A stretch of 36,054 nt of DNA from Treponema sp. (lineage in GTDB: Bacteria; Spirochaetota; Spirochaetia; Treponematales; Breznakiellaceae), in NCBI GenBank assembly GCA_009785215.1, contig WQWU01000026.1:1-36054 (forward strand). The letters are read 5' to 3'. Shown here in pieces: positions 8,178-16,824 of this stretch; the stretch's first letter is position 1, and each line of letters begins with the position of its first letter. A model generated the notes under the pieces. The model did not search any database. It was given only the letters and a program-made list of their open reading frames with translations, and was not told where the DNA came from. A program made the translations under genes and the position numbers.

Positions 8178-8468
8178 CTAGCGCTTTTCTTTTACTTTTT
8201 CTTTTTCTTTGGTTATTTTTGCTTCAAGTTTATCGATTAATTTATCGATAGCTTTTGTAAGCTCAAAATCTTCTTCTGCAACATGAACAGAAACGCCCCA
8301 GCGGAAATTAACATTTGCATCGACATTAAAATCTTTTTCTTTTTTTAATGTGATAATAAGATCTACAATCATATTTTCGGCGTTTCGCAGCCTTTCGATT
8401 TTTTTATTAAGATACTCTTTTGCATCGTCGTGTAATGAAAAATGTACGGCTTTAATTTCCAAGTTCAT
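8178..8468 (-). CDS. hpf: Short ribosome hibernation-promoting factor
   Basis: A 96-aa protein starting MNLEIKAVHFSLHDDAKEYL, with the beta-alpha-beta-beta-beta-alpha pattern and lysine-rich C-terminus of HPF/RaiA. These proteins bind the decoding region of the 30S subunit and inactivate ribosomes in stationary phase. The length matches the short type (E. coli HPF is 95 aa), with no dimerisation tail. The start at 8468 is fixed by a strong GGGAGGTT ribosome binding site; the frame stays open upstream to 8561 but that extension overlaps the end of rpoN and looks unrelated. Position directly after rpoN is the widely conserved rpoN-hpf arrangement. Confidence 0.93.
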   Translation of the reverse strand: MNLEIKAVHFSLHDDAKEYLNKKIERLRNAENMIVDLIITLKKEKDFNVDANVNFRWGVSVHVAEEDFELTKAIDKLIDKLEAKITKEKEKVKEKR

Positions 8469-8502
8469 TTTGAACCTCCCTGAATTGTCCTTGCAGTTTC
8501 CG

Positions 8503-9885
8503 TTACCGGTCGTGCATCCTTCTGTTGTACAATCTACGATTGTAAGAGGAGCCCATATCAAGCTCCTTCCTGTATTTTGCCACAGTTCTGCGTGCTAGCG
8601 CAATTCCCTTTTGACCTAAAATGTCAGAAATATCCTGATCCGATAAAAGCCTGTTTTCCAGCGAAATTATGTCTTTTATTATCTCTTTTACGCTTTCTTT
8701 GGAAAATTGTGAGCCGCCAGACCCGGATCCGCTTATGGAATTCGAGAAAAAGTATCGAATTTCAAAAATTCCCCATTCGGTTTGCATATACTTGCCGTTT
8801 GCCGTTCTGGAAACTGTAGTTTCATGAACATTTAATTCCTTTGCTATGTCTCCAAGTGTAAGCGGAGCCAGATATTTCGGGCCGCTTAAAAAGAAAGAAC
8901 GCTGAAACTCCAAAACTGCATTTGCTACGCGGATTAATGTCTGGCTGCGCTGGTTTAAATGGCTTATAAAAAGCCTTGCTTCTTTTATATTTTCTTTGGC
9001 AAATTCGCGGGCAGCCTGATCTGCGCTTTCTGTGAATTTTTCAAAATTCGAGCTGATGCCTAAAACAGGAAAAGCTTCATCATTCAGATTGATAATAAAC
9101 TCATCGTTGTCTCTTACGACTTTAATGTCCGGTATAACATAACGGACTTCATTTGATATTGATAAAAAAGCGCGTCCGGGAAACGGAGAAAGCGTTTTTA
9201 AAAACCCGCAAATTTTCTGCGCTTCTTCATCTTCCATTCCAAGTTTTTTTGCAAGAACACTGTATTTTTCTTTTTCTACCAGATCTAGATTATCAAGTAT
9301 AACTGTGATCCACGGAGCAGAAGTTTCACCGGATAATTGTTCAATCTGCACCATTAATGACTGGCGGTAATCATCGGTGCATGTTCCCGGCGGATCAAGT
9401 TTTCTTATTAATTCCATTGCTTCAGAAAGGCGCGGCTGCACAGAAGGAAAAAGAGTTTCCGGTTTTTCTTTATGAAAGCCGTCATCATTAAGATTTTGAA
9501 TAAGTATTTCGCCGGTATTCCTAAGTTCAGTATCGGCAGGTTCAAGCTGCAACTGACGCAAGAGATGTTCCTGCAGTGTTTCTGGGCGCGTTAAAACACC
9601 TTCTAAAAAACGCTGATGTTCATCTGATGCCTGCTGTCCGCGCCGCCCGGGGTCTGATGTAGTTTCGAATAATTCGTATTTATCGCTGCGGTGATTTTCT
9701 GTTTCGTTAAGAGGTACTGTACTCTTATCTTCCATTAATTCCAGCGCCGGATTGCGTTCAAGTTCCTGTTCAATTTTTTCACGCAGTTCTGCAACCGGCA
9801 GTTCCATCAATTTAATGGACTGAAGCATCTGAGGATTCATTTTCAGCCGTTGTTCCTGCGCCAGGGAAACTCGTTGATACTGCAT
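8503..9885 (-). CDS. rpoN: RNA polymerase sigma-54 factor RpoN
   Basis: A 460-aa sigma-54. Region I is glutamine- and leucine-rich (SLAQEQRLKMNPQMLQSIKL), region II is acidic, and region III holds the core-binding domain, the helix-turn-helix (LNVHETTVSRTANGKYM) and the RpoN box ARRTVAKYR near the C-terminus. It directs core polymerase to -24/-12 promoters and needs an AAA+ activator; none is encoded in the window and I found no convincing -24/-12 element upstream of the genes here. It is followed by hpf after 34 bp. The C-terminal tail after the RpoN box is slightly extended and arginine-rich. Confidence 0.96.
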   Translation of the reverse strand: MQYQRVSLAQEQRLKMNPQMLQSIKLMELPVAELREKIEQELERNPALELMEDKSTVPLNETENHRSDKYELFETTSDPGRRGQQASDEHQRFLEGVLTRPETLQEHLLRQLQLEPADTELRNTGEILIQNLNDDGFHKEKPETLFPSVQPRLSEAMELIRKLDPPGTCTDDYRQSLMVQIEQLSGETSAPWITVILDNLDLVEKEKYSVLAKKLGMEDEEAQKICGFLKTLSPFPGRAFLSISNEVRYVIPDIKVVRDNDEFIINLNDEAFPVLGISSNFEKFTESADQAAREFAKENIKEARLFISHLNQRSQTLIRVANAVLEFQRSFFLSGPKYLAPLTLGDIAKELNVHETTVSRTANGKYMQTEWGIFEIRYFFSNSISGSGSGGSQFSKESVKEIIKDIISLENRLLSDQDISDILGQKGIALARRTVAKYRKELDMGSSYNRRLYNRRMHDR

Positions 9886-9930
9886 TAATACATATTAAAC
9901 CGGTATTAAGGTTTATTAAAGGTGTCAGCA

Positions 9931-9960
9931 GTGGCAGCAGATTTCTTTTTCTGATACTAT
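9931..9960 (+). promoter_or_regulatory. Promoter abutting the DUF1015 start codon (leaderless type)
   Basis: GTGGCA (9931-9936) and TACTAT (9955-9960) are 18 bp apart, with a TGA extended -10 at 9952-9954. Only 5 bp separate the -10 from the ATG at 9966, and no Shine-Dalgarno is present, so transcription should begin at or very near the A of the ATG. Confidence 0.5.
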
Positions 9961-9965
9961 TAAAC

Positions 9966-11339
9966 ATGAGCATTAATCAGAAGTTAAATAAATTCGGACT
10001 TGAAGTTCCTTCCATTCTGCTGCCTGCAGAATTGCACTCTTTGGAAAAATGGCCTGTTATTGCATGTGATCAATTTACACAGGATCGTGATTATTGGGAA
10101 AAAGCAAAAGCGGCGGCAGCCGGAGCGCCATCGACCCTGAACATGATTATTCCCGAAGTTTTTCTTTCTGACAGCAATGTACCGCAAAGAATAACAGACA
10201 TTCATTTATCAATGAAAAAATATCTGGACAGCGGTGTTTTTTCACAGCCGGGAAAAGGATTTATTTATCTGGAAAGAGATACGCCTTATCAAAAAAGCCG
10301 CCGCGGACTTATTGCCGCCATTGATCTTGAACAATATGAATGGCATCCCGATTCGCGCCCTTTAATCCGCTGTACAGAAGGTACTGTTGCAGAGCGGCTG
10401 CCTCCGCGAATGGATATTCGCCGCGGCGCACCTTTGGAACTGCCTCATGTTTTACTGCTTATTGATGATGATACAAACAGTCTTCTGCCATCGCTTGGTG
10501 AAATAGCAAAAAAATCTGCTCCTGTTTACAAGACGCCGCTTATGATGGATTCCGGTCAGGTAACAGGCTGGTTTTTAAACAGCGAAAACAATAACCAGGC
10601 TTCTGAGACGCTGTTACTTATGGAAGAAAAGCTGCATGAACTGTATAACAGATCTTTTGGGCGTTATGGCGGCGCTGAAACAGATAAGAAACCATTTTTA
10701 TTTGCTGTCGGCGATGGCAATCATTCGCTTGCCGCGGCAAAAGGTATTTGGAATGAAATTAAAACTTCGGCTGGCTGTCAGAACCATCCATGCCGGTATG
10801 CCCTTGTAGAAATAGAAAATATATACGATCCTGCAATTCAGTTTGAGCCGATCCACCGGCTTGTCTTTGATGCAGATATTGATAAGGTAATTTCATTGCT
10901 GTCGGTATTGCCGGATTTTTCCAGCCGCTCTGTAAATAGTGCGTTGGAACTTTCCAGTATTGTTTCAGAGCCATGCGGAACAAATAATCGTTTTGGCATT
11001 ATTTCGAATGGACGTTATGCTGTAATCGAAACATCCGCTTCCGGGATAGCTACTGCCTGTTTACAGCCGCTTTTGGATAATTATGCATCCGATAATCCGC
11101 ATCTTATCGATTATATTCATGATGAAAAAGAATTGTTTCGCCTGTCTGGAGAAGGGGGAACAGCTAATAGCCATCTTTTGGATGGCAGCCGTCTTTCTAC
11201 TGGTATTTTGCTCCCACCTGTTAAAAAATCCGGCCTTTTTGACACTGTTGCACGCCTTGGACCCCTGCCGCGAAAGAGTTTTTCCATGGGGCATTCTGCC
11301 GAAAAACGGTTTTATCTGGAATGCAGAGCTTTAAGTTAA
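9966..11339 (+). CDS. DUF1015 family protein
   Basis: A 457-aa cytoplasmic protein of the DUF1015 family, whose biochemical function is unknown to me. Recognisable signatures are the N-terminal WPVIACDQFTQDRDYWEKA and the central AVGDGNHSLAAAKGIW; the GDGNHS motif is the most conserved part of the family and suggests an active or nucleotide-binding site. No signal peptide or membrane segment is visible. It is divergent from rpoN and seems monocistronic, with its own promoter ending 5 bp before the ATG. Length is typical for the family. Confidence 0.85.
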   Translation: MSINQKLNKFGLEVPSILLPAELHSLEKWPVIACDQFTQDRDYWEKAKAAAAGAPSTLNMIIPEVFLSDSNVPQRITDIHLSMKKYLDSGVFSQPGKGFIYLERDTPYQKSRRGLIAAIDLEQYEWHPDSRPLIRCTEGTVAERLPPRMDIRRGAPLELPHVLLLIDDDTNSLLPSLGEIAKKSAPVYKTPLMMDSGQVTGWFLNSENNNQASETLLLMEEKLHELYNRSFGRYGGAETDKKPFLFAVGDGNHSLAAAKGIWNEIKTSAGCQNHPCRYALVEIENIYDPAIQFEPIHRLVFDADIDKVISLLSVLPDFSSRSVNSALELSSIVSEPCGTNNRFGIISNGRYAVIETSASGIATACLQPLLDNYASDNPHLIDYIHDEKELFRLSGEGGTANSHLLDGSRLSTGILLPPVKKSGLFDTVARLGPLPRKSFSMGHSAEKRFYLECRALS

Positions 11340-11375
11340 CCGAAAGGGAAATTTTATAGGTTATTTCCTGGATAT

Positions 11376-11404
11376 TTGCATTTTGCCGCAAATTCTGCTA
11401 TAAT
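11376..11404 (+). promoter_or_regulatory. Strong extended -10 promoter abutting an ATG (leaderless type)
   Basis: TTGCAT (11376-11381), a 17-bp spacer, and a perfect TATAAT (11399-11404) preceded by TGC (extended -10). Exactly 6 bp lie between the -10 and the ATG at 11411, and there is no ribosome binding site, so the expected +1 coincides with the start codon. Confidence 0.7.
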
Positions 11405-11410
11405 TTTAGT

Positions 11411-12238
11411 ATGAATCAGTATAAGAAAAGGATTTCTTTGCTTTTTTTCCTTCTTTTTTTTTCTCTGAGTTTTGTTTTTGCTCAAAATATGCCTGCAGTC
11501 GGCATTTTACCGTTTGAAACAACAAGCGGCGGGGTTACTTCGGCAGATGCCATCAATCTTACAAATCGGGTTATCGAAGAATTTAACTCATGGGGAACAC
11601 TTAATGTTATACAAGGAGAAACAGGAGCCGGTTTTATAATCCGCGGAACGCTTTCCAGACAAGGCAATAATTTTGTTTTAGCTGCAACAACATCAGATTC
11701 CAGCGGACGTATTTTAAATGAATACAATGAGCAGGCTCGGGCTTTAAATGATATTTCAATACCCATGTTTTGTGCCAAAGCAGCAGAAAGAGTGCCGCTT
11801 CCCAATTATCTTTTAGGAACATGGCAGGCTCTTATTACAATGCCGGATGGTCCTGTTGTCTGTATTATCGAATTTAGGGCAGACAGAACCATCAGGGTAG
11901 AAAGATATGATACATGGGAACACAGACAGGGAAATGCCCTGCGTTATGAAGGATTTGGAACAGGAACTTATACTTATACAGGTTTTGCAAACAGGGTAAT
12001 TACTGTAAATGCACAGCAGGTAAGAGTAAATGCAGTAGTAAATATCAATTTAACTTTGGAAGAAACTCTTCCGGATCAAACAGAAGTTAGCCAGCGCGGA
12101 TTAAATTTGGCTTTTAATGGAGATAGGTCGGCTTTTGAAATTGTAAACGGTTTATTGCCATGCGGCAGAAATTTTGACGGGCCAGCGGTTTATCATTCTG
12201 CTGTTTTGGGATTTTCGCAATTCAGGAAAATCAGGTAA
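11411..12238 (+). CDS. Secreted protein of unknown function
   Basis: A 275-aa protein with a clear signal peptide (residues 1-25, ending FSLSFVFAQ). The mature N-terminus, AVGILPFETTSGGVTSADA followed by a predicted helix and strand (LNVIQ), resembles the nucleotide-free TolB-N/CsgG-like fold found in envelope proteins; this is a weak analogy. A second part from about residue 135 (LLGTWQALITMPDGPVVCII) looks like a lipocalin-like or META-like beta domain. It is followed after 14 bp by the PQQ/HEAT protein, with which it probably forms an operon. No enzymatic motif is visible. Confidence 0.75.
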   Translation: MNQYKKRISLLFFLLFFSLSFVFAQNMPAVGILPFETTSGGVTSADAINLTNRVIEEFNSWGTLNVIQGETGAGFIIRGTLSRQGNNFVLAATTSDSSGRILNEYNEQARALNDISIPMFCAKAAERVPLPNYLLGTWQALITMPDGPVVCIIEFRADRTIRVERYDTWEHRQGNALRYEGFGTGTYTYTGFANRVITVNAQQVRVNAVVNINLTLEETLPDQTEVSQRGLNLAFNGDRSAFEIVNGLLPCGRNFDGPAVYHSAVLGFSQFRKIR

Positions 12239-12252
12239 GGGATGGGTAGAAT

Positions 12253-14037
12253 ATGAATAAAATGCAGCGGTTATTGGTTTTGCAAATTATTATTTTTCTG
12301 CTTGTTTCTGCGGGTCTTCTGGCACAGCAAAGAGTAGATGTATCAGGTGTTCAGGTTGGCGCTTCTCCCATGTGGGAATCAAGTATCGGCGATACAGTCA
12401 GGGGTATGCCTCACTTACAGGCAGGTTCTGTAGTTCTTGTCGGCGAAAATGGAAGGGTAAGGTCTTTCTTTCAAAGCGGTACTCCGCTTTGGAACTTTGA
12501 TGCAAGGGGAACAGCAGTTCCGCACATTGCCAGATCTTATGAAGCGGCAACTTATATTTGTAACACCGACGGCGTGTTTATGGCGATTAACAGGGTAGGC
12601 CGCGAATTATGGCGTCTTAATCTTGGCAAGCCGATTTCTTTTCCTCCTGTAGTGGGATGGGATGGCAGGGTGTTTATATCGCTGGACTCTACCATGACAT
12701 GCCGTACGGCTTCCGGCAATGCTTTGTGGACTATTGATTTAGGCAGTCCTATTGCATTTGCACCGATTCTTGACAAGACAGGAAGCGCAGTGACGGTTCT
12801 TCAGAATAATGAATTTGTAAAGGTGCATCAGTTCAGTCATGTAGAAAGAATCGCGCTTAACAGGCTTCCTATAATGATTGTTTCCCTTGATGAAGGAAAT
12901 AGACAAAGTTATGTATTGTTTTACCAGTCCGGTGAAATGGAAAAAATTTATTATAATGAAAACGCAAGAAGGGGAGGCAGGCTTTCCAGATCTAACCTGC
13001 GTTCCTTGCCTGCGCCGCCTGCTGCATCTGTAAGCCTTGGAAACCAGTTTGCTGTAACCCTAAGAGACGGCAGGATTATTTGTTTAAATGCCCAGGGCGA
13101 AACAGTCTGGACAAGAAATACTCACGAAGCTGCCGAAGAAAGAGGGCCAGCAAATTTAACTGTAGAACAGGCACGGATGATATTTGATGAACGCGGCATT
13201 TATGCAGTTACAATTCGCGGCATCAGCGCATTTACTACAGAAGGAAGACGGCGTTTTGTTCACAGACTGCAGACTGTAAGCTCTGGTGTTCCGGCTTTAT
13301 GCGATGAAGGACTTCTTTGGGCTTGCGGTACAGATAATATTCTGCGTGTTTATAAAGTAGACGTTAGACCCAGAACAAAACCAAGAAATAGATTTTATGG
13401 TTTTGAACCAGACGGTGATTACGGAATGGGTAATCCTCCTGCTTCTCCATGGACAGGGCAGAGCAGCCGTTATCATGATGTTGAACAGGATAGAGTGTAC
13501 CAGGAAATTTCTGCTGCAATCAGAAGCGGCAGCATTGGAACAATGGAACCTGTTTATGTTGCATATATAATGGAGATGGTTGGTTTCTTTATTGGTAACC
13601 CGCATCATTCTCCGGTGCGTCCTGATGTTAAACCTACTCAGCGTATTAGACTTATAAATTTATTGGCTCAGGTTGGATCAAGGGAAACGATACCTTTTCT
13701 TTGGAATATTTTTGACAGGGATCCGGAACCTGCAGTTAGAAGAGCCTGCGCCGATGCTATCGGCAGAATTGGCGTTGATCCTACAGGAAGGTCTTTTCAT
13801 TCATACAACTTCCTGCTTTCGCCCAATAATCCAAATATTGATCCTCAGCTTGTTCTGGCGGCTTCTTCGTCAATTGCAAATTTGTGCCGCTTCTCCGGCC
13901 CTCCGCTTGCGCCCGAAGGTATAAGAGTTCTGCGCTATTTTTCCAATCTTACTTCTCTGCCGAATCATGTTAGGGCGCAGATACGTAACGAACTTGACGG
14001 TTTGTTCAGGGATGGCCTGGATCAGCCAATACAATAA
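12253..14037 (+). CDS. Secreted beta-propeller (PQQ-like) protein with C-terminal HEAT repeats
   Basis: A 594-aa exported protein with a signal peptide (residues 1-25, ending AGLLAQ). Residues 30-370 contain PQQ/BamB-type blades, recognisable by recurring G-x-x-x-W-x-[FIL]-[DN] units (GTPLWNFDARG, GRELWRLNLGK, GNALWTIDLGS, GETVWTRNT). Residues about 455-500 hold a HEAT-like unit (RETIPFLWNIFDRDPEPAV, then RRACADAIGRIG). Both are protein-protein interaction folds, so a scaffold role in the periplasm or at the outer membrane is likely; it need not be BamB itself, which lacks HEAT repeats. It ends flush with the stop codon of the convergent TPR gene, with no intervening base. Confidence 0.82.
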   Translation: MNKMQRLLVLQIIIFLLVSAGLLAQQRVDVSGVQVGASPMWESSIGDTVRGMPHLQAGSVVLVGENGRVRSFFQSGTPLWNFDARGTAVPHIARSYEAATYICNTDGVFMAINRVGRELWRLNLGKPISFPPVVGWDGRVFISLDSTMTCRTASGNALWTIDLGSPIAFAPILDKTGSAVTVLQNNEFVKVHQFSHVERIALNRLPIMIVSLDEGNRQSYVLFYQSGEMEKIYYNENARRGGRLSRSNLRSLPAPPAASVSLGNQFAVTLRDGRIICLNAQGETVWTRNTHEAAEERGPANLTVEQARMIFDERGIYAVTIRGISAFTTEGRRRFVHRLQTVSSGVPALCDEGLLWACGTDNILRVYKVDVRPRTKPRNRFYGFEPDGDYGMGNPPASPWTGQSSRYHDVEQDRVYQEISAAIRSGSIGTMEPVYVAYIMEMVGFFIGNPHHSPVRPDVKPTQRIRLINLLAQVGSRETIPFLWNIFDRDPEPAVRRACADAIGRIGVDPTGRSFHSYNFLLSPNNPNIDPQLVLAASSSIANLCRFSGPPLAPEGIRVLRYFSNLTSLPNHVRAQIRNELDGLFRDGLDQPIQ

Positions 14038-15009
14038 TCAGCGGTTTAGATTTTGCAGACGCTGGGCTTCTGCAAAATCTGCCTGAGCTTTTTCAACGTT
14101 TCCTTTGTTAAGCCATGCGTTGCCCCTGTTGCGCAAAGCTGTTATGTAATCGTTTCTAAGTCTTATCGCTTCTGTAAAATCTGTGATTGCCTTATCGTCT
14201 TCTTCTTTTCTGTACCATGCGCTGCCGCGTCTGTTCCAAATAACTGCATTTGCCGGTTCAAGCCTTATTATTCTATCGCAGTCTTCTATTACTTTGTCAA
14301 AGTTACCTGTCTGATAAAACGCATGGGAGCGGTTTATAAGGGCATCAACATAGTTTCTGTTTATAAATAATGCATGAGTAAAGTCTTCTATTGCAAGAAA
14401 AAATTCGCCGCGTTCAGATCTTGCAAATCCGCGGTAATTGTATATTTCTGCCCTGGTGTTGTCCAGTCTTATTACACGTGTGTAATCGTCGATTGCGCGG
14501 TTATATTCCCTTTTTTTCATCCATGCGTTTCCGCGCGAAATTAATGCTTCCGGAAACTCTCCGTTACGGTTAATAGAGGCTGTATACTCAATGATTGCTC
14601 TGTCATAATCTGCTCTATTGTAATATTGTTCACCGGTAAAATATGATATTAAGTATTGGTCGGCTCCCATCTTTCTTAAAACATCAAGATCGGGATTATC
14701 AAAGTTAACCGGATTTATTTCTGATATATTTACCCGCCCTTGTATTCCGCTAAGACCGGAAAGTGAAGATGTTCGTGAAACATGGTGGGATATACGCGGT
14801 GGTGCAGAAACGGCATTGTCCGGTTCCGGTTCGTCTTCTTCTATTTCTTCCGGCTCGCACTCTTCTGTTATTAATTCTTCATGTTCTTCTATATATAGTG
14901 CAGTAGTTTTGTTTTTACCTGTGCAGGTAACAATAACACTGCTTAATACAACAATGATAATTATTGCGGCAATTGTTAAAACTAAAAGAAAGAACTGGCT
15001 TTTAGTCAA
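14038..15009 (-). CDS. Membrane-anchored TPR protein, TTG start
   Basis: A 323-aa protein: an N-terminal membrane anchor (residues 5-28), a strongly acidic linker (about 40-63, with EEHEELITEE and EEIEEDEPEPD), then about six TPRs from residue 125 to the end, each with the N-R-G-x-A-[WF] signature of Sel1/TPR-1 type repeats. It should sit outside the cytoplasmic membrane and act as an interaction scaffold. The start is TTG at 15009, preceded by GAGG at 6 nt and overlapping the upstream gene by 8 bp, so the two are coupled. There is no in-frame ATG nearby that would keep the anchor. Confidence 0.82.
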   Translation of the reverse strand: MTKSQFFLLVLTIAAIIIIVVLSSVIVTCTGKNKTTALYIEEHEELITEECEPEEIEEDEPEPDNAVSAPPRISHHVSRTSSLSGLSGIQGRVNISEINPVNFDNPDLDVLRKMGADQYLISYFTGEQYYNRADYDRAIIEYTASINRNGEFPEALISRGNAWMKKREYNRAIDDYTRVIRLDNTRAEIYNYRGFARSERGEFFLAIEDFTHALFINRNYVDALINRSHAFYQTGNFDKVIEDCDRIIRLEPANAVIWNRRGSAWYRKEEDDKAITDFTEAIRLRNDYITALRNRGNAWLNKGNVEKAQADFAEAQRLQNLNR

Positions 15010-16747
15010 TATCAGCCTCAGAATTATTAACAGGCGCTTCCGGAACCGGTACTTCTTCTCTGTAAATAATTCTGATGTTTTCCACTGCTGCCCGGTGTCT
15101 TAGTTTTATTACCAGGATTTGATCATCTGGATAATATACCCAGCCCGATGAATCATAACGTTCAAACTGAGGGTCAGATCTCCAAACCATGTTGTGTATC
15201 TGGATGCTTAAAAAAGGGCGTACGCCGCGTATAATCATGTGATGCGCCGTATTTGCCGGGAAAGAAACTGTCAGATTTAAGTTACCTCCCGCTTCTATAA
15301 CTCTGATATTAGGTGAAACTGTCCACGCCCAATGGCCTGCATTTGTAAGCCAGAGCGCTCTTGGATAATTATCTGTAGGTTTAAGAATATTTTGAAGTCT
15401 TCCGGCATTGCCTGCAGAAATAGCAGATAAAACAAGAGATCTGCCTATCGCAGCCCATTCTGTATTTTGCGTTGTCTCTGCCCAGAAAATTAAAGCTTTT
15501 CCAAGTCTCATGCTGTAATAGGATGTATTGGCTTCCGGGCTGGATGCATAAACTGCATCGTTTTCTGTATCCCTGTTTAAATTTTCCGATATAAGTAAAA
15601 TCATCTGCTCTGTTAAATGTTCGATTAGGTTATTAATTTCCGGACGCCAGCGCTTAATATCATAAAAAAATTCCAAAAGACCCGGACTGTAATCGGATAT
15701 TAGCATATCTGGTTTTGTATTCATTATTAGTTCGATAAATTCGTTTGCAAGAACTATATTGTTGCGCGTTAACAGGAAATCCAGGGTTTGTTCTTCTTTT
15801 AATACTTCAAGTGATCTGGCTCTTATCAGTCTGGTGATTGAATTCATTCTTTCATTTTCTGATGTTACAAATGTAGAATGTGCGTTTGCCATTCCTCCGA
15901 CAAAACCTGCCGACCTAAAACTATGCCGCGGACTGTTTATAAAATTTGCAGAAATATTGCTTGATGCCGCCTGATAATTTCCCCTTTGCAGAGCCAACGA
16001 TAGGAATGCGATTATATCGTCTTCGTTTTGAAGCGCAGCGGCATTTTGATTCCATTGCGCAAAATTTGAATCCTGCCAGCTTCTTAGAATATTTGCATAA
16101 TTTGGTTCCTGCGCTACTACAAAATCTGCGGGATCAAACGCTCTTTGCCTGCCTCTGGAACGGTACGAGACAAATGAATTATCTCTGGATAAAACCATGT
16201 TTCCGGTTTCTAATTCATGACCCAAACTGCTGAATACATATCTGGAGCCGCTGTACATAATGCCTAGCTGCCCCGAGTCCTGAATAAGCGACGAATTTCT
16301 GCGGACAATCGGGATGATAACTTCTGATACATTCCCCGCTAATTCAGCGCTGATCTGCAGTTCTGCTCCTCTTGCTGAATCCAGAGAATTAAATGTTAGT
16401 ACAGTTCCTCCCGGCAGGGTAAAGCGCACGATATTGTTCATATGAAGCATATGTTCAGGGTTTACTGCCGTTTTTACGCCGTTATTTCCCGTAAGCATTA
16501 AACCTTTTCCGCGTTCTTCTTTTAACGTAAACTCAAGACCGCCGTAAAATATTTTTATTCCGCCGGTTATCTCGCGGGTTTCATCATTAAAGGTATTATT
16601 ATCTGTTAAACGGCCTCTTATGGTCATTCCGCCTGCGGGTACTGTAAAAGTTCCCTGATTAGAAAACTGCAGAATTACCAAAACACAGAATATTGCACAA
16701 TACAGAACGGCAAGACCGATTACTTTTGTTGCTATAGGTTTTCTCAT
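15002..16747 (-). CDS. Membrane-anchored extracytoplasmic protein of unknown function
   Basis: A 581-aa protein I cannot assign to a family. It has one N-terminal membrane helix (residues 8-27), then a beta-rich domain (about 30-215) with repeated glycine-turn strands, then a mostly helical region (about 220-450), and a final beta segment (about 455-570) that includes HHMIIRGVRPFLSIQIH. The combination suggests a periplasmic or surface protein. It overlaps by 8 bp with the downstream TPR gene, pointing to joint function. It is divergent from another TPR gene at 16825. A weak AAGGGG lies 11 nt before the ATG. Confidence 0.72.
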   Translation of the reverse strand: MRKPIATKVIGLAVLYCAIFCVLVILQFSNQGTFTVPAGGMTIRGRLTDNNTFNDETREITGGIKIFYGGLEFTLKEERGKGLMLTGNNGVKTAVNPEHMLHMNNIVRFTLPGGTVLTFNSLDSARGAELQISAELAGNVSEVIIPIVRRNSSLIQDSGQLGIMYSGSRYVFSSLGHELETGNMVLSRDNSFVSYRSRGRQRAFDPADFVVAQEPNYANILRSWQDSNFAQWNQNAAALQNEDDIIAFLSLALQRGNYQAASSNISANFINSPRHSFRSAGFVGGMANAHSTFVTSENERMNSITRLIRARSLEVLKEEQTLDFLLTRNNIVLANEFIELIMNTKPDMLISDYSPGLLEFFYDIKRWRPEINNLIEHLTEQMILLISENLNRDTENDAVYASSPEANTSYYSMRLGKALIFWAETTQNTEWAAIGRSLVLSAISAGNAGRLQNILKPTDNYPRALWLTNAGHWAWTVSPNIRVIEAGGNLNLTVSFPANTAHHMIIRGVRPFLSIQIHNMVWRSDPQFERYDSSGWVYYPDDQILVIKLRHRAAVENIRIIYREEVPVPEAPVNNSEADID

Positions 16748-16787
16748 TAACGCTTAAACCCCTTGTTTAAACACGGCATTGTGTAAC

Positions 16788-16816
16788 TTGCCGGTTTATT
16801 GTTTATTATATACAAT
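16788..16816 (+). promoter_or_regulatory. Promoter abutting the TPR-TraB-M48 operon start (near-leaderless)
   Basis: TTGCCG (16788-16793) and TACAAT (16811-16816) are 17 bp apart. The ATG at 16825 lies 8 bp after the -10 and has no Shine-Dalgarno, so the 5' leader would be 0-3 nt. Confidence 0.5.
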
Positions 16817-16824
16817 ATATTAGC

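Noticed and set aside
8469-8561. N-terminal extension of HPF to 8561
   Set aside because: It overlaps rpoN, lacks HPF similarity, and a strong GGGAGGTT ribosome binding site marks the ATG at 8468.
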